A stretch of 64,000 nucleotides of DNA from Salibacterium lacus (GCF_042684865.1 NZ_JBHUML010000002.1:868001-932000); one strand, 5' to 3'. Numbered from the stretch's first letter, positions 25,029 to 34,836 are shown. The notes: generated from the sequence alone by a model not told the origin. Numbers and translations are program-made.

Positions 25029-26135
25029 TTAATCATAAGTTGTTCGGTGCTTTGTGATGTTCAGCAGAATGCCGGCTGCCGCCAATAAAAGAGTGAGCGA
25101 AGACCCTCCGTAACTAAGAAATGGCAGTGTAATGCCCGTAACCGGAAACAAACCGGTGACAACACCCACATTGATCAGCACCTGTATAAAAATCATACCG
25201 CAGATCCCGGATGCAAGCAGTGCCCCAAACATATCCGGCACGGTCATCGCGGCGGCAAGTCCTCTCCACAAAAACACTCCGAATAACACAAGTACAAATC
25301 CAGCTCCGATGAATCCTGTTTCTTCAGCCAGAATAGCAAAAATGAAATCGGTCTGCGGTTCCGGCAGGTAATAGTGTTTCTGCCGGCTTCCGCCAAACCC
25401 AAGTCCAAATAATCCGCCGGGACCCACAGCGTACAGGGACTGGATAATCTGAAATCCTGCCCCAAGCGGGTCTGACCAGGGATCCAGAAATGACGTAATC
25501 CGCTGCAGACGATAAGGAGCCGAAACAATCAATCCCGCCAGACCGATAATCCCGGCACCGCCCAGTATAAAAAAATGCCTGATTCTCGCTCCGGCTGCAA
25601 ACAGCAGCACAAAGCATGTCCCCGTCATAACAGCACCGGTACCAAGGTCCGGCTGCATCATAATCAGACCAAACGCCGCAAAAATAAGGGTGAGTACCGG
25701 AAGCATTCCCTTTCCAAAGGACGTTATCCGCTTTTGATGGCGCGTTAAGTAGAAAGCGAGGTATATAATCATTCCAAGCTTCATAAATTCAGACGGCTGG
25801 ATCGAAAAAGCGCCTACACCTATCCAGCTTCTCGCGCCCCCCCGGACCATTCCAATACCAGGTATAAGAACAAGCACCAGCAGCAGGTAACAACTGAGTA
25901 ACAGCACAGGGGACCAGCGCTGCCACACTCTGTAATCCGTCCGGCTCAGTACCGCCATGGCCGCCAGACCGGCCGCCGTAAACAGAAATTGGCGCTTCAG
26001 AAAATAGTAAGGATCCTGCCTGGCGTCTTCCCCGACCACCGTTCCTGCGCTGTAGACCATAAATAATCCTATGATTAACAAACAACAAAGGGAACAAAGC
26101 AGTATTTTATCGACGGGCTGCACATGTTTTTTCAC
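25029..26135 (-). CDS. spoVE: Stage V sporulation protein E, SEDS glycosyltransferase
   Basis: Ten-segment membrane enzyme of the SEDS family that polymerises spore cortex peptidoglycan with its partner SpoVD. About 368 residues. SEDS signatures WIGVGAFSIQPSEFMKLGMI, MQPDLGTGAVM and VTGITLPFLSYGGSS are present. The position between murD and murG is the spoVE locus rather than ftsW. A GTG at 26135, 8 bases after AGAGG, is preferred to the GTG at 26144. A sigma-E-like promoter lies just upstream. Confidence 0.94.
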   Translation of the reverse strand: MKKHVQPVDKILLCSLCCLLIIGLFMVYSAGTVVGEDARQDPYYFLKRQFLFTAAGLAAMAVLSRTDYRVWQRWSPVLLLSCYLLLVLVLIPGIGMVRGGARSWIGVGAFSIQPSEFMKLGMIIYLAFYLTRHQKRITSFGKGMLPVLTLIFAAFGLIMMQPDLGTGAVMTGTCFVLLFAAGARIRHFFILGGAGIIGLAGLIVSAPYRLQRITSFLDPWSDPLGAGFQIIQSLYAVGPGGLFGLGFGGSRQKHYYLPEPQTDFIFAILAEETGFIGAGFVLVLFGVFLWRGLAAAMTVPDMFGALLASGICGMIFIQVLINVGVVTGLFPVTGITLPFLSYGGSSLTLLLAAAGILLNITKHRTTYD

Positions 26136-26173
26136 AACGGCCACCTCTTTACATGGAAAAGTCTTTTTCCACT

Positions 26174-26202
26174 ATTTATATGCCGGGTGAAATGGAACAT
26201 GC
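26174..26202 (-). promoter_or_regulatory. Candidate sigma-E promoter of spoVE
   Basis: Minus-strand GCATGTT (26196-26202), 13-base spacer and CATATAAAT (26174-26182), close to the sigma-E consensus (KMATATT, then CATACAHT). Located in the 109-base gap after murD, where B. subtilis also has a sigma-E promoter. Confidence 0.6.
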
Positions 26203-26244
26203 CTTCTCAACGTGCAGCACTCTACGTAAAAGGTTTTTTTCAAA

Positions 26245-27606
26245 TTACCGGGGGATCTGCACCGATTGAACGGCTTTTATAAACGTATCTCCTCGTTCTT
26301 CAAATGTTTGAAACTGATCCCAGCTCGCGCATGCCGGAGAAAGGAGAAAAACATCTTTTTCATCGGTCAGCTGAAACCCTTTGTCCACCGCTTCTGCCAG
26401 AGTATCGGCAAACTGCCACGATTCCAGTCCCGCTTTCCGGGCCGCCTCCGCCAGTTTCTCCCTGCTTTCACCGTAAAATACAGCGGCTTTTGTCTTCTGC
26501 AGGGAAGGGATGAGTTCATCAAATGAATTGCCCCGGTCCAGCCCTCCGGCGAGTAAAACAACCGGAGCTTCAAACGCTGCCACTGCTTTTTCAGCGGATA
26601 ATATATTGGTGGACTTGGAATCGTTGTATATGTCCCTGTTATGAATACTGCCTACAAACTGCAGCCGGTGTTCCACTCCCTGAAAACGACGAAGAGTCGT
26701 TCGTACAGCGTCTGGTTCCGCGCCGTTAAGTATGGCGCAGGCGATGGCTGCCAGCATATTTTCCTGGTTATGACGACCCGGCAGCGCTGCTTCGTCCGCA
26801 GAAAGAATCGCAGTATCACAAAACCAGTACCAGCCATCCCGGATAAAGGCCCCCTCAGTGGACCATCCATTGACAGAAAACGGTACAAGAGCGGCATCTG
26901 ACTGCTCTGCTATAGAGGCTGCCACAGGGTCTTCCGCATTATAAACGGCTGCATCCGACGCTTCTAGATTCGCAAAAATCTTTGCTTTGGACTGCTGATA
27001 ATCGTCTCTGGTCCCGTGGTAATCTAGGTGGGCATCCACGATATTCAAAAGCACTGCTGTCCGGGGGTGAAATTCTTCGGTACCTTTTAACTGAAAACTG
27101 GATACTTCCGTCACCATCACTTCCCCCGGCTGGACAACCGCCGCTGTCTCACAGGCAACCCGCCCAATATTACCGGCTGCATAAGATGGAACACTGCTTT
27201 CCAGAAGCATCTCATGAATCAGTGTCGTCGTCGTTGTCTTTCCATTAGAGCCGGTAACAGCAGCGATGCTGCCTCCGCAGACCATACCGGCCAGTTCAAT
27301 TTCTGTCACAACAGGCAGTCCTTTGTCGACAGCACGGCGGATAATCGGGGTATCATAACGGATACCTGGATTTTTCACGACATACTCGATACCTTCATCC
27401 ACAATATGTAAGGGGTGACTCCCTGACATAACACGGACCCCCATATCTTCCAGTACCGATTTTTCCTTCGTGCCTGTCATATCCTTTGCTTCATTGACAG
27501 TAACCACTGCCCCCATCTCATGTAAAAGCCTTGCAGCAGCCATGCCGCTTTTAGCAAGCCCTATGACCAGTACTTTTTTACCTTTAAACCATTGTGTATT
27601 TCTCAT
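26245..27606 (-). CDS. murD: UDP-N-acetylmuramoylalanine--D-glutamate ligase
   Basis: Adds D-Glu to UDP-MurNAc-Ala with ATP. About 453 residues. P-loop GSNGKTTTTTLIHEM at about 115, Rossmann-type N-terminus VLVIGLAKSGMAAARLL, and the Mur ligase C-terminal motif NDSKSTN. The ATG at 27606 overlaps the mraY TGA as ATGA and has GAGGT upstream; a GTG 6 bases earlier is less well placed. Confidence 0.97.
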   Translation of the reverse strand: MRNTQWFKGKKVLVIGLAKSGMAAARLLHEMGAVVTVNEAKDMTGTKEKSVLEDMGVRVMSGSHPLHIVDEGIEYVVKNPGIRYDTPIIRRAVDKGLPVVTEIELAGMVCGGSIAAVTGSNGKTTTTTLIHEMLLESSVPSYAAGNIGRVACETAAVVQPGEVMVTEVSSFQLKGTEEFHPRTAVLLNIVDAHLDYHGTRDDYQQSKAKIFANLEASDAAVYNAEDPVAASIAEQSDAALVPFSVNGWSTEGAFIRDGWYWFCDTAILSADEAALPGRHNQENMLAAIACAILNGAEPDAVRTTLRRFQGVEHRLQFVGSIHNRDIYNDSKSTNILSAEKAVAAFEAPVVLLAGGLDRGNSFDELIPSLQKTKAAVFYGESREKLAEAARKAGLESWQFADTLAEAVDKGFQLTDEKDVFLLSPACASWDQFQTFEERGDTFIKAVQSVQIPR

Positions 27607-28574
27607 ATCCACACCTCAATATAAATACCGGCCACCGCACACACAGCTGCGGCCGTCCAAAAGGTGACGACAACGCGCCATTCGGACCATCCGGATAATT
27701 CAAAATGATGGTGAAGGGGGCTCATTTTAAACAGCCTTGTTCCCTTCCATTTGTAGAAAAATACCTGCAGGATAACGGACAGAGTTTCCATAACAAAAAC
27801 AAATCCGATAATCACAAGCAGCAATTCCATTTTTGTAATAATGGCCAGCGCAGCCAGACCGCCTCCGAGCGCAAGAGATCCGGTATCTCCCATGAATACT
27901 TTGGCAGGATGGGCGTTGAATACGAGAAAGCCGAGTACCGCACCGGCTGCCGTTGCAGCAAATACTGCAGCATCAGCCATTTCAGCATGCCAGGCCAGAA
28001 CAGCAAATGCTCCAAATGCCACAGCCCCTGTGCCGGCCAGCAGTCCATCCAGTCCATCTGTCAGGTTTACAGCATTGGAAGAACCGACAAGCATAACAAC
28101 AACGAGCAGAAAGTAGAACCACCCGGCTTCAAAAGACCAGGATGTACCCGGAACGGCAATGTCTGTGCTGAAAGAACTATCGTTTAACACACTGAAAAAA
28201 ATGACGGCAATCAGAATCTGTCCTGCCAGTTTCTGGCGTGAGGTTAATCCCAGATTGCGTTTTTTTGTTATTTTTATATAATCATCGATGAAGCCTACCA
28301 TTCCAAACCCGATTGTCACCAAAAGAAGAAGAAACGTATTGGTTGACCAGGATAGAACGATACCCTGGATGAGAATGGACGCAGCGAGAACCGACATTAA
28401 AATCATGATCCCGCCCATTGTAGGAGTGCCGCCTTTTTTCATGTGGCTCTCCGGCCCTTCCGTCCTGATGCTCTGCCCGAACTTCAGTCGTTTCAGGAGG
28501 GGGATGGTAAGCGGCGAAAAGATTACTGTCAGTAGAAATGCCGTAATAAGACCGGCGGTAATAGCAGCAACCAT
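27603..28574 (-). CDS. mraY: Phospho-MurNAc-pentapeptide transferase (lipid I synthase)
   Basis: Ten-segment membrane enzyme that moves phospho-MurNAc-pentapeptide onto undecaprenyl phosphate. About 323 residues (MVAAITAG start), equal to the family. Catalytic Asp pair in GFIDDYIKI, NLTDGLDGLLAG, and the C-terminal HHHFELSGW. The start at 28574 has AAAGGGGG ahead; the open frame up to 28601 overlaps murE and is not needed. Confidence 0.97.
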   Translation of the reverse strand: MVAAITAGLITAFLLTVIFSPLTIPLLKRLKFGQSIRTEGPESHMKKGGTPTMGGIMILMSVLAASILIQGIVLSWSTNTFLLLLVTIGFGMVGFIDDYIKITKKRNLGLTSRQKLAGQILIAVIFFSVLNDSSFSTDIAVPGTSWSFEAGWFYFLLVVVMLVGSSNAVNLTDGLDGLLAGTGAVAFGAFAVLAWHAEMADAAVFAATAAGAVLGFLVFNAHPAKVFMGDTGSLALGGGLAALAIITKMELLLVIIGFVFVMETLSVILQVFFYKWKGTRLFKMSPLHHHFELSGWSEWRVVVTFWTAAAVCAVAGIYIEVWI

Positions 28575-28576
28575 AT

Positions 28577-30058
28577 TTACCTGCCCCCTTTCCTGTTCCA
28601 CTTATGAACGGCTTTTTCCGCCTCGAGGCGGTCGTCAAAATCAAGAACGTCTTCGCCGGTAACCTGGTAGGTTTCATGCCCTTTCCCGGCAATAATGACA
28701 ACATCTTCGGGCTCAGCCTGTTGAATCACCCATTCAATTGCTTCCCTTCGGTCGGGAATAATGGAGACATTGTCCCTTTCCGGCGCACCTGCTGCCATCT
28801 GCTTTAAAATGGTATCCGGATTTTCCGAACGCGGATTGTCGGAAGTAAATACGGCATAATCCGCCAGCGAAGCGGCGATTCGTCCCATTTCCGGCCGTTT
28901 GGCCGTATCACGGTCCCCCCCGCAGCCGACGATGACATACATCGTTTTTTCGGTCATTTCCGATGCTGTCTGGAGGATATTTTCAAGGCTGTCGGGAGTG
29001 TGGGCGTAATCAACAACGACAGCAAATGGCTGTCCGGCATCCACGGGTTCAAACCTGCCCGGCACACCCTTTATCTCTGACAAGGCTTCAGCAATGATCT
29101 CGGGATGTACACCTTCAGCCATACAGGCAGCAGCGGCGGCAAGCGCATTATATATACTGAACCTTCCGGCGATCGGAAAATGGACGTCTGTACTCCCAAG
29201 CGGGGTTTTCAATTGAAATGACGTCCCGCCTGCCGACATCACCGGATTCCCGGCCTGGATATCAGCCGGCGTGTCTATCCCGTATGTCAGAACCGGAGCC
29301 GCCGTCATTTTTTTATAGTCCTCAGCAGCTGCGTCATCCGCGTTCAGAACCGCTGTCTGCCTTTCTCCATCATAAGTATTGCCAAGTTGGGAAAACAAGA
29401 GACCCTTGGACTGTTTATATGCTTCCATCGTTTTATGGTAATCCAGGTGCTCTGCGGTCAGATTGGTGAAAACAGCTGTATTGAATGCAGATCCTCTGAC
29501 GCGGCCTAGATCCAGAGCATGGGAGGATACTTCCATCGTACAGACGTCGACTCCTGCTTCCGCCATTTGATGAAACGTCTGCTGCAGAACGAGGGATTCC
29601 GGAGTGGTATTACTCGTTTCTGTAACGCCGGTGCCGATTTTTGTATACATCGTGCCGATCAGACCCGTTTGTCGGCCTGCTTTTTGAAAGATCTGCTCAA
29701 TAAAATGGGTGGTTGTCGTCTTCCCATTGGTTCCTGTCACTCCAACAAGGCAAAAAGACCTGGTCGGGTGGTTATAATAAACGGCGGCCAGAACGGCCAT
29801 GGCCCGTTTCGTATCCGGAACGACGACCTGCACAACGTCCAGATTCAGTTTTTCTTCGGTGATAACAGCCGCCGCACCTCTTGCAGCTGCTTCTTCTGCG
29901 AAATCGTGGCCGTCGACCGTATAACCTCGTATGCAAAAAAATAAGCCCGCAGGCTCCACGGTGCGTGAGTCCATGTGCAGCGAATAAATGCCGGGATTAT
30001 CCATCGTATTCTGTTGTTTTACTGGAAGATAAGATATCAAGTTGTGTAATGTTTTCAT
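28577..30058 (-). CDS. murE: UDP-MurNAc-tripeptide synthetase, meso-diaminopimelate type
   Basis: Adds the third residue to the wall peptide. About 493 residues. P-loop GVTGTNGKTTTTHF; the substrate-selecting motif DNPR in FTSDNPRSENP indicates meso-diaminopimelate rather than lysine. The ATG at 30058 (MKTLHNLISYLP) has AGGAGAG upstream; the TTG at 30088 is rejected. It ends 2 bases before the mraY start. Confidence 0.97.
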   Translation of the reverse strand: MKTLHNLISYLPVKQQNTMDNPGIYSLHMDSRTVEPAGLFFCIRGYTVDGHDFAEEAAARGAAAVITEEKLNLDVVQVVVPDTKRAMAVLAAVYYNHPTRSFCLVGVTGTNGKTTTTHFIEQIFQKAGRQTGLIGTMYTKIGTGVTETSNTTPESLVLQQTFHQMAEAGVDVCTMEVSSHALDLGRVRGSAFNTAVFTNLTAEHLDYHKTMEAYKQSKGLLFSQLGNTYDGERQTAVLNADDAAAEDYKKMTAAPVLTYGIDTPADIQAGNPVMSAGGTSFQLKTPLGSTDVHFPIAGRFSIYNALAAAAACMAEGVHPEIIAEALSEIKGVPGRFEPVDAGQPFAVVVDYAHTPDSLENILQTASEMTEKTMYVIVGCGGDRDTAKRPEMGRIAASLADYAVFTSDNPRSENPDTILKQMAAGAPERDNVSIIPDRREAIEWVIQQAEPEDVVIIAGKGHETYQVTGEDVLDFDDRLEAEKAVHKWNRKGGR

Positions 30059-30125
30059 TTTCGAATTCTCTCCTGAAGCAATATTCAAGCTTTATTTATT
30101 CGTGCATTTATGCACTTTATCTATT

Positions 30126-32060
30126 CTAATCGGAAGATGTCGATTTGTCATCCAGATAAAGCCGGATAACGCCACCTTCTTTGATTTTTTCTCCCGGCTG
30201 CGGTGACTGCGCCGCAACGGTGGTTCCCTCTCCTTCTTTTTCAATCCGGAAAGGATAATACGCCTCGTGCAGTTCTTTTAATGATTTGCCGGTCACATCC
30301 GGTGTTTCGACGAGCGTTTCATCGTCCCACTGCTTCTCTTTTTCAATCTGATCCGACCGTTTTTCCACTCCCATGACAGATAAACTGTCTGATATAATGG
30401 TGCCGACAATAGGGGCCGCTACAACTCCTCCGAACTGAAGCGTGTCTTTAGGATTGTCGATGGCTGTATAAACAACGATTTCAGGGTCGTCTGCCGGAGC
30501 AAAGCCAATAAAAGACACGATGTGGTTATTCTCAAGGTATTTTCCATCCACCGCTTTTTGAGCCGTGCCGGTTTTTCCACCTATACGATAACCATCGACG
30601 AAAGCTCCGCGCCCCGTCCCCTTCGCTACCACATGTTCAAGCGCATTGCGGACTTTTTGAGATGTTTCCTCGGAAATAACCTGTTCTTTCATTTCGGGTG
30701 TCCTGGTAGAAATGACTTTTCCGGATTCGGGATCCAGCCATTCTTTTCCGATATACGGCCGGTAAAGATCCCCTCCGTTAACCGCAGCCGCCACCGCAGT
30801 AACCTGTTGTATCGGAGTAACCGAGACTCCCTGACCGAATGATGTGGTGGCCAGCTCGAGCGGCCCGACGTTTTCACGGTTAAACAGGATGCCTGTTCCT
30901 TCTCCCTGCAGATCGATGCCCGTCTCTTTCCCAAAACCAAAGCGGTCAATGTAATCAAATAAAACGTCTTTTCCGAGTTTCTCACCCATGGCTACAAATC
31001 CCGGGTTACAGGAGTTCTGCACGACTTCAAGATATGTCTGCTCCCCGTGTCCGCCTTTTTTCCAGCAGTGAAGTTTTGTACCACTTACTTCGATGTATCC
31101 CGGATCATGGAAATGGTCATTCTGTAAATCCACCTTATTTTCTTCCAGCGCAGCGGCCAGTGTTATAATTTTAAAAGTTGAACCAGGTTCATATTGGGAC
31201 CAAACCGGCTTATTCTGGTTATAAACTTCAGCAGGCACGTCCCTGAACTCCTCCGGGTTATAGTCGGGTCTGCTGCTCATACCGAGGATTTCACCGGAGT
31301 CCGGGTCCATTGCAATAGCAAGAGCGCCATCCGGTTGATAGACAGCTTCGGCTGCATCAAGCTCCCGTTCGATAATCGACTGGACATCAGCATCAATGGT
31401 AAGCATCAAATCTTTTCCCGGCTTCGGTTTTTCATAGACTTCCGCCATATCTTTTAGTTTCCTCCCTTTCGCATCCGAAAAAAAGGAAACGTTTCCCGGT
31501 TCACCGCTCAGGTTCTCATCATAATACTGCTCCAGTCCGGTCAGCCCCTGATTGTCAATACCGGCAAATCCGAGAACATGGGATAGGTAAGACCCTTTGG
31601 GATAATGGCGGCGGCTGTCTTCTGCAATATAAATACCTTCGATACCGAGTCCGCGAACCTCCGACGCTTTTTCCATGCTGATTTTGCGGCCTTCAGGAGA
31701 AAGACGTACGAGCGACTGATTTTTGGTCAGCCAGTCATAGACTTTATCTTCCGGCGCATCAAGCACTTCTGCCAGACGGGCGGCGGCCTCTTTTGGCTTT
31801 ACTATCTGCCTCGGGGCTGCCAGCACAGAAGGCGCGCTGATATTGCCCGCAAGCACCTCTTTGTTACGGTCAAGGATATCTCCGCGCTCTGCTTCAAACG
31901 GGATGTCCCTGCTCCAGGAATCCTGCGCAAACTCCGTGAGACGCTCTCCCATCGAAAACTGTACAAAAGCAAGCCTAAGCAAAAGAATAACGACTGCCGC
32001 TGCCCCGGCTGCAAGTATAAAGAAAAGACGTTTTCTTACTGTAACAAACGATACGCGCAT
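30126..32060 (-). CDS. spoVD: Stage V sporulation protein D, class B penicillin-binding protein
   Basis: Transpeptidase needed for spore cortex; works with the SEDS protein SpoVE encoded downstream. 644 residues: one membrane anchor (about 12-32), a dimerisation/pedestal domain, and a transpeptidase domain with active-site Ser in YEPGSTFKI, SxN as NSCNP and KTG in GGKTGTAQ. One PASTA domain lies at the C-terminus (about 578-638). The presence of one PASTA domain and the position between pbpB and murE identify SpoVD. Ribosome site is weak (GGTGG). An inverted repeat sits just upstream. Confidence 0.95.
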   Translation of the reverse strand: MRVSFVTVRKRLFFILAAGAAAVVILLLRLAFVQFSMGERLTEFAQDSWSRDIPFEAERGDILDRNKEVLAGNISAPSVLAAPRQIVKPKEAAARLAEVLDAPEDKVYDWLTKNQSLVRLSPEGRKISMEKASEVRGLGIEGIYIAEDSRRHYPKGSYLSHVLGFAGIDNQGLTGLEQYYDENLSGEPGNVSFFSDAKGRKLKDMAEVYEKPKPGKDLMLTIDADVQSIIERELDAAEAVYQPDGALAIAMDPDSGEILGMSSRPDYNPEEFRDVPAEVYNQNKPVWSQYEPGSTFKIITLAAALEENKVDLQNDHFHDPGYIEVSGTKLHCWKKGGHGEQTYLEVVQNSCNPGFVAMGEKLGKDVLFDYIDRFGFGKETGIDLQGEGTGILFNRENVGPLELATTSFGQGVSVTPIQQVTAVAAAVNGGDLYRPYIGKEWLDPESGKVISTRTPEMKEQVISEETSQKVRNALEHVVAKGTGRGAFVDGYRIGGKTGTAQKAVDGKYLENNHIVSFIGFAPADDPEIVVYTAIDNPKDTLQFGGVVAAPIVGTIISDSLSVMGVEKRSDQIEKEKQWDDETLVETPDVTGKSLKELHEAYYPFRIEKEGEGTTVAAQSPQPGEKIKEGGVIRLYLDDKSTSSD

Positions 32061-32074
32061 GTCCGATCCACCAC

Positions 32075-32106
32075 CATAACATTGTGATATGTACTATCAC
32101 CTTATG
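32075..32106. repeat. Interrupted inverted repeat upstream of spoVD
   Basis: The 81-base gap between pbpB and spoVD holds CATAA...TTATG arms enclosing a tighter GTGATA-TGTAC-TATCAC repeat (32084-32100), about 15-45 bases upstream of the spoVD start. It could be an operator or an RNA hairpin shielding the weak ribosome site; no protein can be named. Confidence 0.5.
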
Positions 32107-32140
32107 TTGGTTCACCGGCTCTCAGAACAGCATGTCTGTC

Positions 32141-34324
32141 TCATTCCCTCTGCTGCTGCTCTTCTTCTCCGCTGTTTTCGCTTTCTTCCTGATCTGGGTC
32201 TTTTTTCAGCTCCACGGTTAAATAGCCTCCGTCCTGAATGTCTGCTCCCGGTTCTATGCTCTGCTGGGTTACATAACCGGATCCAATGTGATCAAGTTCC
32301 AGGCCCGTCAGCATACTGAGCCGCTTCACGTCCCGCAGGGACCAGCCGCTTATATCAGGCATTTCTGCTTTGCCTTCTGTCTGCAAAAACACTTTATCGC
32401 CTATAATAAGTGGTTCACCCTGTGCGGGGTACTGACTCTTGACCGTATTTTTGTTTCCAATAATGACAGGCTTCAAACCATTCTGTTTCAGACCGGATGC
32501 CGCATTATCCACCGATTCCCCGCTGTAACGTTCCGCCTTCATTCCGTCTTCTTCATACACCTTTTCTTCTTCCACATCATCCGGTGTCAAGTTCAGATAA
32601 GACAAACTCTGTTTCATGACAGGATTGAATATCTGGGACACAGGAGCCGAACCTGCCTCTGTCGGTTCAAGCTCCGGACGGTCTACAGATACGTACACGA
32701 TAATACTCGGGTCATCTGCAGGGGCCATGCCTATAAAAGAAAAGATGTTTTCATCCGGACCACTTAAATAGCCGGGATTGTCAGGATCGTTAATCTGGGC
32801 GGTGCCGGTTTTTCCTGCAACATTAATACCGTCGATCTGGAACGGCTGCCCTGTTCCTTCTTCGGAAGCAACCACCTGTCTCATCCGTTTTCTCACCTTC
32901 GCCGCGGTCGATTCGCTGATCGGAGTACCGGCGGCTTCCAGCACAGCTTCATGGGAATACTCTTCCTTTTCCTGATTATACATGCTCTTCACCACAAAAG
33001 GTTTCATCATCGTGCCATCGTTGGCAATGGCAGTCGCTGCCTGAACCTGTTGAATGGGTGTTACGGAACTGGACTGTCCAAACCCAGTGATGGCGGTATT
33101 GAGTTTATTGGGTTCTGCCAGTAGACTGTCCGCTTCATTCGGCAGGTCAATACCTGTAGGCTCGGAAAAACCAAAGTCGTTCATATACTGAAAAAATGTT
33201 TCAGGTCCGAGTTTTTCGAGTGCCACTTTGGCAAACGCCACGTTGGAAGAACGCCGGAATCCTTCATCATACGTGATGGTTCCCCATCCTTCCCCGTTGT
33301 TGTGATCATTAATGGTTTCCGAAGCGACACTATAGGTGCCGGATTGATACGTTTCACTGCCGTTATAAACGCCTTCTTCCAGTGCTGCGGCAAGAGTGAA
33401 CATTTTCATCGTGGATCCTGGTTCAAACCGGTCGGAGACAGCGTAATTGGTGTAATTGGTGATGGACTCATACTGATTCGGATTGAAACTGGGGCGGTTC
33501 CCCATGCCGAGTATTTCTCCTGTTTCAGCGTTGGCAACGACAGCTGTCATTTTATTTGGATTGTATTTTTCATTTACCTTGCTCATGGCCTGTTCCAGTA
33601 CGGTCTGAATATTGGAATCAATCGTCAGGTGAACATCTTCCCCATCTCTGGGTTCTTTCACTGTTTCTTCCATATTCCACAACGGAATACCTTTACGGTT
33701 CTGTTGATAGGAGACTGATCCATCCGAAGAGCTTAATGCATCATCGAGTTCCAGCTCCAGTCCCATTTTGGCTTCACTCATGTTACGTTCGGTGTAGCCC
33801 AGTACGTGAGAGGCAAATGTTTGATTCGGGTAATAGCGTTTCGGTTCTGCGCGGAAATGGATGCCTTCCAGATTAAGCTGCTCAATTTCCTGTTTTTTTG
33901 AGAAGCTTAAATACTTGGAATCCGACCCAAGTTCAATCTGAAATTTCTCTTCTTCTTTTCCTTTTTCCAGCATATTCTCAAGCTCTGCGGTCTCCAGGCC
34001 AATCAAGGGCGCCAGCTTTTCCGCTGTCTTATTTACGTTTTTTACATGCTTCTCATACTCTTCATCCAAAACAGCAAACGCCGTATAAGACTGTACTTCT
34101 TCGGCAAGCGGCTCCCCGTCACGGTCGTAGATGGTGCCCCGTTCTCCTTCCAACGTCTGGCTTGTCGTCCAGCGTGATTCCGCCATCTGAGCGAGGTTTT
34201 CTCCACCAACTTCTTTATTCACCTGAACGTAAACAATGCGTCCTGTGAATACGAGAAAAAAAACAACAACGCCTCCAAGCAGGATGAAAGCCCTCATCAC
34301 CATTCTTTTTCGTTGATTGTTCAT
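32141..34324 (-). CDS. pbpB: Penicillin-binding protein 2B (essential septal transpeptidase)
   Basis: Class B PBP that cross-links septal wall. 727 residues: membrane anchor (about 9-31), pedestal domain, transpeptidase with active Ser in FEPGSTMKM, SxN as RRSSNVA and KTG in AGKTGTAQ. Two C-terminal PASTA domains follow (about 590-655 and 655-712). The tail after about 712 is strongly acidic (EESENSGEEEQ). Located after ftsL across a 130-base gap containing hairpins. Shine-Dalgarno weak. Confidence 0.96.
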   Translation of the reverse strand: MNNQRKRMVMRAFILLGGVVVFFLVFTGRIVYVQVNKEVGGENLAQMAESRWTTSQTLEGERGTIYDRDGEPLAEEVQSYTAFAVLDEEYEKHVKNVNKTAEKLAPLIGLETAELENMLEKGKEEEKFQIELGSDSKYLSFSKKQEIEQLNLEGIHFRAEPKRYYPNQTFASHVLGYTERNMSEAKMGLELELDDALSSSDGSVSYQQNRKGIPLWNMEETVKEPRDGEDVHLTIDSNIQTVLEQAMSKVNEKYNPNKMTAVVANAETGEILGMGNRPSFNPNQYESITNYTNYAVSDRFEPGSTMKMFTLAAALEEGVYNGSETYQSGTYSVASETINDHNNGEGWGTITYDEGFRRSSNVAFAKVALEKLGPETFFQYMNDFGFSEPTGIDLPNEADSLLAEPNKLNTAITGFGQSSSVTPIQQVQAATAIANDGTMMKPFVVKSMYNQEKEEYSHEAVLEAAGTPISESTAAKVRKRMRQVVASEEGTGQPFQIDGINVAGKTGTAQINDPDNPGYLSGPDENIFSFIGMAPADDPSIIVYVSVDRPELEPTEAGSAPVSQIFNPVMKQSLSYLNLTPDDVEEEKVYEEDGMKAERYSGESVDNAASGLKQNGLKPVIIGNKNTVKSQYPAQGEPLIIGDKVFLQTEGKAEMPDISGWSLRDVKRLSMLTGLELDHIGSGYVTQQSIEPGADIQDGGYLTVELKKDPDQEESENSGEEEQQQRE

Positions 34325-34407
34325 TGTTTCACCACTTTCATCCCGGCGTCAGCGGTAAACGCTGATCGGCATTTCATTTCAACGGCACGGTTTTGTACAC
34401 ACGATAA

Positions 34408-34434
34408 GGGAGGCAGGCTCCATGCCTTCCCCCC
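34408..34434. repeat. Hairpin in the ftsL-pbpB gap
   Basis: GGGAGGCAGGC and GCCTTCCCCCC pair around a 5-base loop just after the ftsL stop. The T-run (TTTTT) follows on the plus strand, so it resembles a terminator only in the antisense direction. In the sense mRNA it is a stable hairpin that might protect the upstream message or reduce readthrough. Confidence 0.5.
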
Positions 34435-34454
34435 TTTTTCATACAAGCATCCCA

Positions 34455-34823
34455 TCAGGATCCTGAACCCTGAATCACCTGCACCTGCTTGTCGTCCAGT
34501 TCCATTCCGAGTTCATCTTTGGCGTAATGCATAATCCGTTCAGGGGCACTTAATTCGGATACCTCCTGCTCCAGGCTTTGGTTCGTCTCTGTCTGCTGGC
34601 TTATGGACTGGTTCAGGTTAGCAATCTCCTGCTGCTGCACGTATATCCCGGCGTAGTTTGAAACGAGAATCAGGCAGCCGGCAATAAACGCTGCCAGCAT
34701 AGCCATGACAATAACCTTTTCACCTTTTGTGACTCTGCCTGGAACATGATGAGTCTTAATTTCTTTATGTACCGTTCTTTCTGTCTGTTGCTGTCTCTGC
34801 ATCTTCCGGGCCAGATTATCCAA
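34455..34823 (-). CDS. ftsL: Cell division protein FtsL
   Basis: Small bitopic division protein forming a complex with DivIB and DivIC. About 122 residues: a basic cytoplasmic part (1-37), a membrane segment (about 38-58) and an extracellular coiled coil (QQQEIANLNQSISQQTETNQ) ending in the family pattern LSAPERIMHYAKDELGM. Start assigned to the TTG at 34823 behind GAGGGGGG; the frame is open to an ATG at 34853, which overlaps rsmH. Confidence 0.92.
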   Translation of the reverse strand: MDNLARKMQRQQQTERTVHKEIKTHHVPGRVTKGEKVIVMAMLAAFIAGCLILVSNYAGIYVQQQEIANLNQSISQQTETNQSLEQEVSELSAPERIMHYAKDELGMELDDKQVQVIQGSGS

Positions 34824-34836
34824 CAGAATCCCCCCT

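Noticed and set aside
34408..34440. Terminator within the mra cluster after ftsL
   Set aside because: The T-run lies on the antisense side; in the sense RNA it is only a hairpin, and pbpB must be expressed through it or from an unseen promoter.
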